A stretch of DNA of 64,000 bases from NCBI RefSeq assembly GCF_009909155.2, contig NZ_JAAAPM020000010.1, positions 62,001 through 126,000 on the forward strand, given 5' to 3'. The notes under the pieces are model-generated. The model was not told where the DNA came from and ran no database searches. It saw nothing but the letters and a program-made list of their open reading frames with translations. The translations under genes and the position numbers were made by a program. This document shows, in pieces, positions 55,451-64,000 of the stretch. Source of the DNA: Flavobacterium undicola. GTDB lineage: Bacteria; Bacteroidota; Bacteroidia; Flavobacteriales; Flavobacteriaceae. Each line of letters starts with the position of its first letter. Positions within the stretch are counted from its first letter, which is position 1.

Positions 55451-57244
55451 TTACTCTTTCATAAGCTGTAGAAGAGTTGATTTTGGAACTTCAAAAACAG
55501 TTCCGTGACGTGTTCCCAGAGGGAAACTAATTTTATCTGAAACATCTTCCCAGCCATTAGCCTTTTGTTTTACAGCACCATATTTTTTCTGAGTATATTT
55601 ATCAAAATAAACCAACCATTGCCCATCAATTTTAATAGCCGTTGGTCCTTCTGCCCAATAATCCCCAGTAATTGGGGCACTTGCTTTTGAATAAGGCCCT
55701 GTCAATTTATCGCTGTAAGCCACTTTAATATTTTTTTGTACAGGAACTTTTGTTTCGTCTTTCAAAAACATAATATATCCTTTACCATCTTTCAAAATAG
55801 AAGAATCAATCACATTAAAACCAGGTTCATACAAAAGTTTAGTACGAGTGATTTTTTTAAAATCCTTAGTCGTAGCATAATAAATTCTATGATTGTATCC
55901 TTTTTCCTCTTCCGACTGGGTTTCCATAAATTTTCCTTCAATCGTAGATGCCCAATAAATCATATACTTTTTTTGCTTACTATCATAAGTGATTTCGGGA
56001 GCCCAAGTATTGCGTGTTCCACTTTCGTATTCCATAACAGGCAAAAACTCTTGTTTTGACCAATGAATCAAATCTTTAGAAGATGCATATCCAATTCCTT
56101 TATCAGTCCAACTCACAGTCCAAACCATATGATACAATCCATCTCCACCCTTAATAATACAAGGATCTCTCATTAACTTATCTTTCCCAACTTCGGGAGT
56201 TAAAAATGAAGTATCATTCTTTAAAGATTGCCATTTATAACCATCTTCACTATACGCTAAATGCAAACCATCTTCACCATTACCTTTGAAATAAGAAAAG
56301 ATATAAACTGATTTTTCAGCAATTATTTTATTGGCTACCAGCCAATGTTCTAAAGAAGCAGACCAATCAGTATGTGTACCTTTTGTTCCAAGTCCAAAAC
56401 CGTGACCTCCATTTTGATACAAATGCATTTCGGCAGGAACTTTGTTTTTCTTTAAAGCTAAATAATAATTGATACTATTTTCAACAGGAACAGCACCGTC
56501 ATCAGTAGCGTGAACTAAAAATGTTGGTGGTGTCTTTTCGTTTACTTCTTTTTCATTCGAATATTTAGCAATCAAATCAGCAGAAGCCGTTTTCCCTAAA
56601 AGACTTTCTTTCGAACCATTATGAGTAATTCCTTTCTCCATTGAAATTACAGGATAAATCAACATCGAAAAATCAGGTCGTGCACTAACATCTCTATCTG
56701 TATCATACACTTTATCTAAATAATGCGTGGAAGCTGTTGAAGCCAAATGACCTCCAGCTGAAAACCCCATGATTCCAATTTTATTAACATCCAAATTCCA
56801 TTTCACAGCATTTCTTCGCAATGTTCGAATGGCTTCTTGCGCATCTTGCAATGGCCCAACGGTTTTATCAATCATAATATCATCTGATGGCAAACGGTAT
56901 TTTAATACAAAAGCCGAAACTCCAATCGAATTGAACCATTTTGCCACATTGATTCCTTCTTTATCAATAGACAAAAGAGCATAACCTCCTCCTGGACAAA
57001 TGATAACCGCAGCATTTTTAGATGATTTATTTTCAACCAAAAAAGGAATCAAAGTTGGCTCAGTAACTTTCCTAACTCCTGTCCGATTACCCTGAGCATC
57101 TAATCGAGGTTCTTCTTTGTAAGCTTCGTTTTTAATAACTCCCGGGATTTTATCCCACAATGGAAATGCCGCACTTTCTTGTGAAAAGCAATTAATGGAC
57201 AATCCTAAAAAAAGTACTAATCCAAATAATAGTTTTTTGTTCAT
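55451..57244 (-). CDS. Fusion of alpha/beta-hydrolase esterase and GH43-like beta-propeller
   Basis: This 597-residue exported protein (signal peptide cut after NCFSQ) joins two enzymes. Residues about 25-305 form an alpha/beta-hydrolase esterase with VIICPGGGYALLS (oxyanion loop), IGIMGFSAGGHLAS (nucleophile S162), LVHATDDGAVPVENS (acid) and YQNGGHGFG (His). Residues about 310-597 form a five-bladed propeller with GH43-type acidic motifs MRDPCIIKGGDG, NTWAPEITYDSKQKKYMIYWA and YWAEGPTAIKIDGQWLVYFD. Such a fusion suggests deacylation coupled to removal of arabinose or xylose from one side chain. The start at 57244 is chosen over 57256 because it keeps a normal signal peptide and avoids overlap with GH2; only 1 nt separates the two genes. 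Confidence 0.87.
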   Translation of the reverse strand: MNKKLLFGLVLFLGLSINCFSQESAAFPLWDKIPGVIKNEAYKEEPRLDAQGNRTGVRKVTEPTLIPFLVENKSSKNAAVIICPGGGYALLSIDKEGINVAKWFNSIGVSAFVLKYRLPSDDIMIDKTVGPLQDAQEAIRTLRRNAVKWNLDVNKIGIMGFSAGGHLASTASTHYLDKVYDTDRDVSARPDFSMLIYPVISMEKGITHNGSKESLLGKTASADLIAKYSNEKEVNEKTPPTFLVHATDDGAVPVENSINYYLALKKNKVPAEMHLYQNGGHGFGLGTKGTHTDWSASLEHWLVANKIIAEKSVYIFSYFKGNGEDGLHLAYSEDGYKWQSLKNDTSFLTPEVGKDKLMRDPCIIKGGDGLYHMVWTVSWTDKGIGYASSKDLIHWSKQEFLPVMEYESGTRNTWAPEITYDSKQKKYMIYWASTIEGKFMETQSEEEKGYNHRIYYATTKDFKKITRTKLLYEPGFNVIDSSILKDGKGYIMFLKDETKVPVQKNIKVAYSDKLTGPYSKASAPITGDYWAEGPTAIKIDGQWLVYFDKYTQKKYGAVKQKANGWEDVSDKISFPLGTRHGTVFEVPKSTLLQLMKE

Positions 57245-57245
57245 A

Positions 57246-60200
57246 CTAATTATCATTTTTTTTATAAAATTCTATTTCTACAATACGCAGCTGCCCTTTG
57301 GCATTTGCGGCACTTTTATCTTTAAACAAATCCAATTCCTTTGTTGGATCAACTTCAACAATGGTATCAAAAGCATCTTTTTCAGAATTGGTTCCAATCA
57401 ATTCTATTGTAATTTCTTTAGCCAATTCTGGTTTTAATGGAATCGTAATATATCCTAAACTTTGTTCTGTATTGCCACGATACACTTCTTTACCATCGGC
57501 TAATATACGAATTGGATAACTTTTTGTACGCCAACCTGTAAACTTCACCACCGTTTCATTTACAATAGCCGGTTCAGCTAAGGTATACGTAATTTTTCCT
57601 GTACTAATTTTTCCGTCATTAGCCCATTCCGTCAATTCATTATCATCATAACTTTTATAAACATCATCGATATTAGCAACTGCTACAGCGTGACTGATAA
57701 AAACGGGCGTTCTTTTTATGGTATAAGAAGGAGTTTCTGGCGTTGGTCCTTTTTCTAAATATGAAGATAAATTAGCATTTGGCAATTGTTCTGCCAATCC
57801 ATTTTTCGACAAAAACGGTTTTGATTGTAATTTAACCTCAGCCGATTGCAATCCTTTAAACTTTGCCGAAACACTAATTTCACCTGCTTTCAAAGTAGAA
57901 CGAATCATAATTCGATTCACTCCATTTTCAACGGGTAACTTTTGAGACAAAATATAATTATCCGGACCTTGTGCAATTCCGCCTAACCATGTAGCATTTC
58001 CATCTAAATAAAATTCGATTAAGCTGTTGTCTAAAACACATCTGTTGCCCTTTTTATCCACCACTTCAACATCAATTAAAGCAATATCATTGGCATTAGC
58101 CAACAATCCTTCAGGACTGGCATGAGGAGTTAACCGAATAGCAAATGAAGTTCCCGCAGTTATTTTTTCATCTTCGCTCAACACTTTTCCATTGGCATCA
58201 TAACTCACCGCTTTCACTGAACCTGATTCCCAATGAATGTTTTCGAAAGTGAATAAAAACTGCTTGCTTTGCTTACCAAAACCTTTGGATTTTCCATTAA
58301 CAAAAAGCTCTACTTTGTCTCCAGAAGAAACAACGTAAATGTTTTTTGTAACTGCATCCGTGTAATTCCAATGTCCTATAATATGGGTTCTGTATTTTTC
58401 AATATCTACCCAACCATCCCACATAACCTGATGCGCAAAAAAGCCATCTTTTGGAATTCGCATTGGATCAACCTCACCACTTCTTCTGTAATTTTCAGCT
58501 CCTCTAAAATGCGTATTACTATCTGAAAAAATAATATTTACACCCCCCGAATTCACTCTTTTTCCTGTTCCGGGACGTTCAACATAATAATCATACCATC
58601 GTGTTACATTTTCAATAGCATGAGCGTCCTGATTGTGGTTGTACGGACTGGCATCGGCCACTTTGCTTCCATTTACATTAGTATGATTGGTTCCGCCAGT
58701 ACCTTCTTTATGAAAAGGAGGCGAGAATTCGTCCCAATATTTTCTCAAACCTTCATCTCTGGAATATTCGGTTGCCCAAAAAGGTTTGCGGGCACTTTTG
58801 TTAATATACAACATTTCGCCACCGTACTCTGCTTCCTGACTATCGAGCATTTCCCGAGAACCAATTGCTCTTCCGCCATGGGGATCATAAGTATCACGCA
58901 AGCTTTTCATTTCGCGCATGTGAGCTTCGCTAATTACTTCGTTTCCGCTTTCGTAAAAAATAATACTCGGGTTATTTCGATTGTAAATAATGGCATCACG
59001 CATTAAATTAACACGTTGTATCCATTGCACTCCTTTGGCATCTTTTTCGGCATCACCAGCTGGCATGGCTTGTATTAAACCAACTCTATCGCAAGATTCT
59101 ATGTCTTGCTTCCAAGGCGTAACATGCATCCAACGCACTAAATTCCCATTGCTTTCCACCATCATTCGATTACTGAAATCACTCATCCAGGCAGGCACTG
59201 ACATCCCAACAGCCGGCCATTCATTACTGGTACGCTGTGCATAACCTTTCATCTGGATTACCCGATCGTTCAATAACACTTCCCCATTGGCGAAAGCCGT
59301 TTTTCTAAAACCTGTTTTAGTAGCAACCTCGTCTACAATTTTTCCATCTACTTTTAAAATGGTTTTTACAGTGTACAAATAACCATAACCCCAACTCCAA
59401 AAATGCAAATTATCCAATTCCTTCGAAGCTTTAATAATTTTAGTTTCTCCCGAATTTAAAGTCGTTTCCGAACCTGAAAAATTAGCCATTTTTTTATTTT
59501 CCAAATCAAAAACCTGAACTTCATAAGAGAAAGTTTTTGCTCCAGCATATTCATTTTTAACCTGAGTTTCGGCAGTTACAATTGCTGTTTTTTGAGCAAC
59601 ATTGATATTCGAAGCATAAACATAGGTTCCAATTGTTTTTAGATTCGAATACAATGGAAGTGTTTGATATAATTTGTCCGTTACATGAAGGTAAACGTTC
59701 TTTGGAATCCCGCCATAATTAGCATTGAAATTACTATTGTTCCATTGAAAAGTAGATTCTGTTTCTTGTTCTTTGTATTTCCAATCATTGTCAATACGAA
59801 GTGCAATTGTATTCTCGGCTGGGTATGATTTTAGCAAATTTGAAATATCATAACCAAAAGCCATTACTCCATTTTCATGAAGTCCTACTTTTTGTCCATT
59901 GACATAAATAGTTCCGCCTTGACGAACGCCTTCAAATTCGATAAAAACTTTTTTATCGACAATTCCTTCTGGCAGTTTGAACTTTTTTCGATACCAAACA
60001 ATGCCGGTAGTAAGCTGCGTAATGTCTTTCTTGAAAGCTTCATTTTCGTTAAAAGCATAAGGGAGCGTTACAGCTTGCCAATTCTTATCATTAAAATTAA
60101 CCTCTTTTGCCTGAGCTAAATCTCCTAATTTTAATTTCCAATCGGAATTAAAATTGTATTTCTTACGATTGAATTCCTGCGACTGAACTGCAAAACCGAA

Positions 60201-60248
60201 AGATACTAATACGATGGAAAGAAATAATTTCTTTAAATTAAAGTTCAT
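57246..60248 (-). CDS. GH2-family glycosidase, exported
   Basis: This 1000-residue enzyme has a signal peptide (cut after AVQSQ) and GH2 modules: sugar-binding domain (YNFNSDWKLKLGD, TLPYAFNENEAF, IEFEGVRQGGTIYVNG), immunoglobulin-like domain (about 210-310), and barrel with YAQRTSNEWPAVGMSVPAWM, IIFYESGNEVISE (acid/base E437) and PFWATEYSRDEG (nucleophile E494). Further beta domains follow (NIYVVSSGDKVELFVNGKSKGFG, DVEVVDKKGNR), and the C-terminus resembles a discoidin-like sugar-binding domain (VYKSYDDNELTEWANDGK). It differs strongly from the GH2 at 43886, lacking the usual NRHE (QRTSNE instead), so its specificity is probably not beta-galactosidase of the LacZ type. It follows PL9 by 12 nt. 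Confidence 0.88.
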   Translation of the reverse strand: MNFNLKKLFLSIVLVSFGFAVQSQEFNRKKYNFNSDWKLKLGDLAQAKEVNFNDKNWQAVTLPYAFNENEAFKKDITQLTTGIVWYRKKFKLPEGIVDKKVFIEFEGVRQGGTIYVNGQKVGLHENGVMAFGYDISNLLKSYPAENTIALRIDNDWKYKEQETESTFQWNNSNFNANYGGIPKNVYLHVTDKLYQTLPLYSNLKTIGTYVYASNINVAQKTAIVTAETQVKNEYAGAKTFSYEVQVFDLENKKMANFSGSETTLNSGETKIIKASKELDNLHFWSWGYGYLYTVKTILKVDGKIVDEVATKTGFRKTAFANGEVLLNDRVIQMKGYAQRTSNEWPAVGMSVPAWMSDFSNRMMVESNGNLVRWMHVTPWKQDIESCDRVGLIQAMPAGDAEKDAKGVQWIQRVNLMRDAIIYNRNNPSIIFYESGNEVISEAHMREMKSLRDTYDPHGGRAIGSREMLDSQEAEYGGEMLYINKSARKPFWATEYSRDEGLRKYWDEFSPPFHKEGTGGTNHTNVNGSKVADASPYNHNQDAHAIENVTRWYDYYVERPGTGKRVNSGGVNIIFSDSNTHFRGAENYRRSGEVDPMRIPKDGFFAHQVMWDGWVDIEKYRTHIIGHWNYTDAVTKNIYVVSSGDKVELFVNGKSKGFGKQSKQFLFTFENIHWESGSVKAVSYDANGKVLSEDEKITAGTSFAIRLTPHASPEGLLANANDIALIDVEVVDKKGNRCVLDNSLIEFYLDGNATWLGGIAQGPDNYILSQKLPVENGVNRIMIRSTLKAGEISVSAKFKGLQSAEVKLQSKPFLSKNGLAEQLPNANLSSYLEKGPTPETPSYTIKRTPVFISHAVAVANIDDVYKSYDDNELTEWANDGKISTGKITYTLAEPAIVNETVVKFTGWRTKSYPIRILADGKEVYRGNTEQSLGYITIPLKPELAKEITIELIGTNSEKDAFDTIVEVDPTKELDLFKDKSAANAKGQLRIVEIEFYKKNDN

Positions 60249-60260
60249 ATCTAGTATTTA

Positions 60261-61592
60261 TTATTTTTCAAAACAACCTAAATCGGGAGCAGAGCCTTTG
60301 AATGCGAATCCTAAATTAGTTCCAGCATTTATAAGTTTGCTTGATGGAGCTAATTTTAAAAAATCATTGTTTGGCAGGCTTCCATCAGCTTGTCTTGGAG
60401 CCATCAATAATTTCTCATCAATACTTAAAAAATCAGAAGCAGTAACTTTAATACTCGTTAAATCAAAGTAATTATTCTTCAACACACAACGCGATTTATC
60501 AATATCGGTTAATTCTTCGGTGGTAGCTGCAAAGCCTAAATTATTAGCCATTTCATGATTCCATCCAGGGCCATTAGTTCCAAAATCAGTTGGATTTAAA
60601 GCCATACAATTGAGCATATTATAATTTCTTTTATTTAAATATGCGGTGTTATTATACCAATAATTCCCTTCCAAATGATGATTGGCATAAAATCCACTTT
60701 GTTTATTTTTAACTGCCAAACAAAAACGAATCGTATTTTTAGGTATCGGCGCATATCTTTCCATAAGTTCATTATACGGATTTTTTCCAGCTCCATATCC
60801 TCCGGCTTTGAATCCGTTTCCATCCCCTCTACCTATAAAATCAGGAGAATATCCATTATAAAAAGCCCAGCAATTTTCGATTAAAACAGGTTCCGCATTG
60901 TTAATTAAATCGAAACCATCATCACTATTAAACCAGGCACGACAACCTCTGAAAACATTATTTACACTTCCTTTTTGAAGATGACAGCCAAAACCATCGG
61001 TATTTCCGCCTTTTCCGCCTTCAGAAACCGAATCCCAGCTATTATAAGCATCACAATTTAATATCAGATTATTGGAACCACTAATCATATAGACTCCGAT
61101 AGCCATATTATCGTGCATTTTTAATTGTTCCAATGTATTATTACTTCCTCGAACTTCAAAACATTCTGATTGGGTATGTGTTTTTATGGTTACCTGAACA
61201 CCTACTATTTCAATTCCTTTTACGTGAATATTATTGGCATTCACAAAAAAAGCAACAACGCGACAGCCTGCTGGTTTTACATTTTTATAATCAAAAACAG
61301 GTGTTTCATTTTTATAAGCTAAATAAGAAATTCCGTTTTTATCTAAATGAGTCACATAAGCCCAAATGCCTTTCTTCACTGCAATTTGTTCTTCACGCAT
61401 ACTATAAAGTCCACCTCTTAAATAAACTACATCACCTGAACTGGCTAATTCCTGTGCTCTTTTTATAGTCTCAACAGGACTTGTTATAGTTCCATTATTA
61501 ATATCATTGCCTTGAGGAGCAACATAGAGTTCTTTAGCAAAAGAAAAGAAACTATTCAAAAAAATAAGGACGAGTAAAATTCTATATTTCAT
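60261..61592 (-). CDS. PL9-family pectate/rhamnogalacturonan lyase, exported
   Basis: This 443-residue beta-helix lyase (signal peptide cut after SFAK) starts its mature part with LYVAPQGNDINNGTITSPV, the usual PL9 opening. It carries GGKGGNTDGFGCHLQKGSVN, CRAWFNSDDGFDLI (calcium-binding aspartates) and GDGNGFKAGGYGAG, whose Lys (K262) corresponds to the catalytic lysine of the family. PL9 members cleave homogalacturonan, and several from gut Bacteroides act on rhamnogalacturonan I; context favours the second. It is the first gene of a three-gene operon with GH2 and the esterase/GH43 fusion. Confidence 0.92.
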   Translation of the reverse strand: MKYRILLVLIFLNSFFSFAKELYVAPQGNDINNGTITSPVETIKRAQELASSGDVVYLRGGLYSMREEQIAVKKGIWAYVTHLDKNGISYLAYKNETPVFDYKNVKPAGCRVVAFFVNANNIHVKGIEIVGVQVTIKTHTQSECFEVRGSNNTLEQLKMHDNMAIGVYMISGSNNLILNCDAYNSWDSVSEGGKGGNTDGFGCHLQKGSVNNVFRGCRAWFNSDDGFDLINNAEPVLIENCWAFYNGYSPDFIGRGDGNGFKAGGYGAGKNPYNELMERYAPIPKNTIRFCLAVKNKQSGFYANHHLEGNYWYNNTAYLNKRNYNMLNCMALNPTDFGTNGPGWNHEMANNLGFAATTEELTDIDKSRCVLKNNYFDLTSIKVTASDFLSIDEKLLMAPRQADGSLPNNDFLKLAPSSKLINAGTNLGFAFKGSAPDLGCFEK

Positions 61593-61652
61593 ATACCAAC
61601 GAATTAATTAAATGCTAATTATTTTTATGCATTTCAGAAATTAATATTCATT

Positions 61653-61686
61653 AAAAAGGGAAGCCACTAAACTTCCCTTTTTAATC
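61653..61686 (-). terminator. Terminator of the GH106/GH105 operon
   Basis: A perfect 11-bp stem (61653-61663 with 61672-61682, AAAAAGGGAAG/CTTCCCTTTTT) has an 8-nt loop and gives a T-rich end on the minus strand, about 60 nt after the GH105 stop. The palindrome has T on both sides and could work on either strand. No clear promoter for PL9 is visible between it and 61592. Confidence 0.78.
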
Positions 61687-61741
61687 TTTTAACTAATTGT
61701 ATTCTTTTTGATTTCTATAAAAAAGTAAAACCAATTTGGTA

Positions 61742-62866
61742 TTACTTCATTTTATAGATTTCAGATCCGGCTAACAAGAAACAACCCAATCCATAATCTT
61801 CAAAATCAGGAATTTTATCATACGTTAATGGCTGACCATCTTTTGGTTCTTTACCTGTAGATTGTAAAAATCCTAAAAATCCATCTTTATGTAAACTCTC
61901 TGCTATCAATGCTTTCCATGCTTTTTCTACGACCGGAAAATACGTTTTCTTGTCTAAAATTCCGCTATTGATTCCGTAAGTTATTCCATAAACAAACAAA
62001 GCTGTTCCAGAAGCTTCTTTTTCTCCAAAATTTGTTGGGTCATGCAAACTTACATTCCAGAATCCATCGGCTCTTTGAATAGGCACTAAGGCTTTTGCCA
62101 TCGCTTTTAAATCTTTCACATACTGCTCTCTATGAGGAGCATTTTCAGGAATAATAGTTAATACTTTTGCCAAAGCAGCAATTACCCAACCATTTCCACG
62201 GCTCCAGTAACAATCTTCTCCATTTGGTTCTTTGTAAGGAGGATCAAAATCGGCATCACGCCACCACAAACCGTCTTTGGGATTATACAATCCGTGGTCA
62301 CCGTGATTATTTCTAGAGTACATGTATATCTGATACATTTTCTCATAATAACGATTGTCTTTTTCTAAAACACCCATTTTTGCAAATACGGGCATTCCCA
62401 TTTGGATAGCATCAATCCAAGACCAATCGTCTAATTGAGGTGTATTCAACAACATATTAACACATTGTCTCGTATTTTTTAATTTTTTAGCATCTGGCTC
62501 AATATTGTACAAATCAATATAAGTTTGTGCTGCACAATAGTCATCGGCATTGCGATTAGCATTCCCGTTTCTGAATCCCCACTTGTGAAATTCTGACCAA
62601 GAGTAAGCATAATCATAATAAGCTTGTTTTGGATAGATTTCGTGCAAAGCCATCAATCCTTCATAATAAACCCCACGAGTCCAAATATTACTTGGACGCT
62701 CTTTATTAGTAACAATAGTTTTACCTGTATCTGGCCATTTGTCCATAAAATATTTATTAGCCAATTCCATTTGAGCCAAAACTGCTTTTTTATCTAAAGG
62801 GTTTTGCGCTAAAGTTATACTGCTTACAATAAGACTTAAGCCTAAAAACAAAATACTCTTTTTCAT
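61742..62866 (-). CDS. GH105-family unsaturated glucuronyl/galacturonyl hydrolase, exported
   Basis: ATG 62866 opens the signal peptide MKKSILFLGLSLIVSS (cut after TLAQ) and gives 374 residues; an upstream ATG at 62953 lies inside the GH106 gene and adds 29 residues without signal character. The (alpha/alpha)6 barrel shows RPSNIWTRGVYYEGLMALHE, the catalytic-Asp region WSWIDAIQMGMPVFAKMG, CYWSRGNGWVIAALAKVL and DYGLGCFLLAGSEIYKM. This shorter form is closer to classical rhamnogalacturonyl hydrolases than the GH105 at 24599. It follows the GH106 gene by 20 nt, consistent with alternating removal of unsaturated galacturonate and rhamnose. Confidence 0.92.
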   Translation of the reverse strand: MKKSILFLGLSLIVSSITLAQNPLDKKAVLAQMELANKYFMDKWPDTGKTIVTNKERPSNIWTRGVYYEGLMALHEIYPKQAYYDYAYSWSEFHKWGFRNGNANRNADDYCAAQTYIDLYNIEPDAKKLKNTRQCVNMLLNTPQLDDWSWIDAIQMGMPVFAKMGVLEKDNRYYEKMYQIYMYSRNNHGDHGLYNPKDGLWWRDADFDPPYKEPNGEDCYWSRGNGWVIAALAKVLTIIPENAPHREQYVKDLKAMAKALVPIQRADGFWNVSLHDPTNFGEKEASGTALFVYGITYGINSGILDKKTYFPVVEKAWKALIAESLHKDGFLGFLQSTGKEPKDGQPLTYDKIPDFEDYGLGCFLLAGSEIYKMK

Positions 62867-62886
62867 TATTAAGGTGTTTATTACTA

Positions 62887-64000
62887 TTATTTTTCTTCTT
62901 TTAAAGGAGTTATCGAAACTGGGCCTAATAATCCCGAAGGCATCGGTTTCCACTTAGTAGCATCAAATTTGTTATAATCTTTATCTACCATATTAATTTC
63001 ATAAAAGATTTTCCATTCTTTTCCTTTCTTTTCCATGTCTATAATTCTATTTGCAGAAAGATTGGTTACCTGAACTTTCAACTCGTTTTTCCCTTTTTTA
63101 AGTTGCCCTAAATTAATTGAAAAAGGTACTGACCAAGCGTTTCCAATATATTCGCCATTTAGCCAAATTTTAGCACTTTCTCTCACATCTCCCAAACTCA
63201 ATTTCCAGTTTTCTGCTGTTATTTTTGGCGCATCAAACTGCAAAGTATACAATGCTGTTCCTGAAAAAGCTTCGGTATCAGGACTGATTTTAGTCCAAGA
63301 TTCTAAATTAGTTAATTTTGCCGGAGCAGGCAAACTTGGGCCTCCTTTTTCAAAATTCAATTGCCAATTTCCTTTTAATGCAATTGGTTCAGCCGCATCC
63401 TGATAATATTTCCAAGGCTTTTCTGAAGCGGCATTCTCTGTCTTTAAAATAAATGATTTTCCAGATTCTATGCGAAGTTTCACCAAAGTAGTTTGTCCGT
63501 TTTTTTGAACTATAGCATTTCCAACATTTCTAGTCAACGGATCTAAAATCAACACTTCTTTATTGGCTATAGCCAAAGGAATAAAACCTTCAATTGTTTT
63601 AGCAGTGTGATTTACTAAATAATAGATTTTCTCTCCATTTAAATCTCTTCTAATGAATTTCAATCCTGTTCCAACTAAGGATTCTGATTGCACATTAGCC
63701 AGTTGTAACGCTTTAAAAAAATCACTCACCGGACTCACAATAGCTTTATTTTCTGAAAGTAATGTGGCTAATTTTGTATTTTGAGCCTCATAATCTTTAA
63801 GTCCCGGAACCGATTTTGGCAAACCTTCAAAAATTATAGCAGCACCCGCTTTTTTCAAAGCAATTAATTTCTCTAAAGTAGCCAAAGGCATTTTATCACA
63901 ATTTGGCACCACCAATGCTTTATAACTATTTCCAGGCAAAACTATCATTCCGTCTTTTACTGTGGCTTGAGCAATAAAGTTGTCCGAAACAAAATCAACT
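62887..64000 (-). CDS. C-terminal part of a GH106-type alpha-L-rhamnosidase, 5' end beyond window
   Basis: The frame is open to the right edge, so about 371 C-terminal residues are visible. The first residues read DFVSDNFIAQATVKDG, followed by MIVLPGNSYKALVVPNCDKMPLATLEKL. That pattern, a V/ISD motif then a glutamine-amidotransferase-like beta/alpha segment, is what I associate with GH106. The last part is a galactose-binding-like sandwich (SGTALYTLQFDAPK, LSLGDVRESAKIWLNGEYIGNAW, KKGKNELKVQVTNLSANRIID). The catalytic barrel lies outside the window, so activity cannot be checked here. Related large GH2-like enzymes share the final sandwich, which lowers certainty. Confidence 0.78.
   Translation of the reverse strand, partial: VDFVSDNFIAQATVKDGMIVLPGNSYKALVVPNCDKMPLATLEKLIALKKAGAAIIFEGLPKSVPGLKDYEAQNTKLATLLSENKAIVSPVSDFFKALQLANVQSESLVGTGLKFIRRDLNGEKIYYLVNHTAKTIEGFIPLAIANKEVLILDPLTRNVGNAIVQKNGQTTLVKLRIESGKSFILKTENAASEKPWKYYQDAAEPIALKGNWQLNFEKGGPSLPAPAKLTNLESWTKISPDTEAFSGTALYTLQFDAPKITAENWKLSLGDVRESAKIWLNGEYIGNAWSVPFSINLGQLKKGKNELKVQVTNLSANRIIDMEKKGKEWKIFYEINMVDKDYNKFDATKWKPMPSGLLGPVSITPLKEEK

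Noticed and set aside
58620..59006. 128-residue open frame opposite the second GH2 gene
   Set aside because: Antisense shadow across the GH2 catalytic barrel; no promoter, no recognisable motif.
62867..62953. N-terminal extension of the second GH105 gene
   Set aside because: The extra 29 residues lie inside the end of the GH106 gene in another frame and would bury the signal peptide.

Overview
The window is AT-rich, uses TANNTTTG-type -7 promoter elements and carries three SusC/SusD pairs, many secreted carbohydrate-active enzymes and no sigma-70-like promoters. This points to a Bacteroidota member, most likely Flavobacteriaceae and Flavobacterium-like. No rRNA, tRNA, CRISPR array, phage or complete insertion sequence was found. 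Most of the window is one large polysaccharide-utilisation region, and its enzymes fit pectin, chiefly rhamnogalacturonan I with decorations containing galactose, glucuronate or xylose.

Layout. (1) Left edge: end-truncated secreted protein, then a minus-strand operon at 15778-581 ordered FAS1 lipoprotein, SusC, SusD, FAS1, FAS1, SusC, SusD. (2) Divergent plus-strand genes: GntR-type sugar-sensing regulator, xylB and xylA, a terminator, then a GH3 beta-xylosidase with a PA14 insert. (3) 23.1-27.4 kb: CBM9-like/PKD protein, GH105 and a sulfatase. (4) 27.6-34.9 kb: GH28, a DUF4450 protein and a six-hairpin glycosidase. (5) 35.4-42.2 kb: PL11 rhamnogalacturonan lyase, two small unknown genes, CE8 pectin methylesterase and GH115 alpha-glucuronidase, separated by intergenic repeats. 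(6) 42.3-48.1 kb, minus strand: CE12 acetylesterase, GH2, double-CE12 protein. (7) 48.4-53.7 kb: third SusC/SusD pair. (8) 53.8-64 kb, minus strand: a second GntR regulator, a PL9/GH2/esterase-GH43 operon, and a GH106 (cut by the edge)/GH105 operon.

Inferred division of labour: CE8 and CE12 strip methyl and acetyl esters. PL11 and PL9 cut the backbone and GH105 removes the unsaturated uronyl ends. GH106 and GH28 take rhamnose and galacturonate. GH2, GH115, GH3 and GH43-like enzymes clear side chains, SusC/D pairs import the oligosaccharides, and XylA/XylB feed xylose into the pentose phosphate pathway.

The most notable signal is a 45-bp promoter module found by eye at five transcription-unit starts: a direct repeat CAGG-N6-CAGGATA placed exactly 20 nt before the -7 box. 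It links the FAS1/SusCD operon, the GH105/sulfatase operon, the GH28/DUF4450 operon, the CE12/GH2 operon and the third SusC/D pair into one predicted regulon. No obvious cognate activator is encoded here. A second, different palindrome (GTAATCGATTAC) occurs at the CE8/GH115 promoter region and upstream of the second GntR gene.
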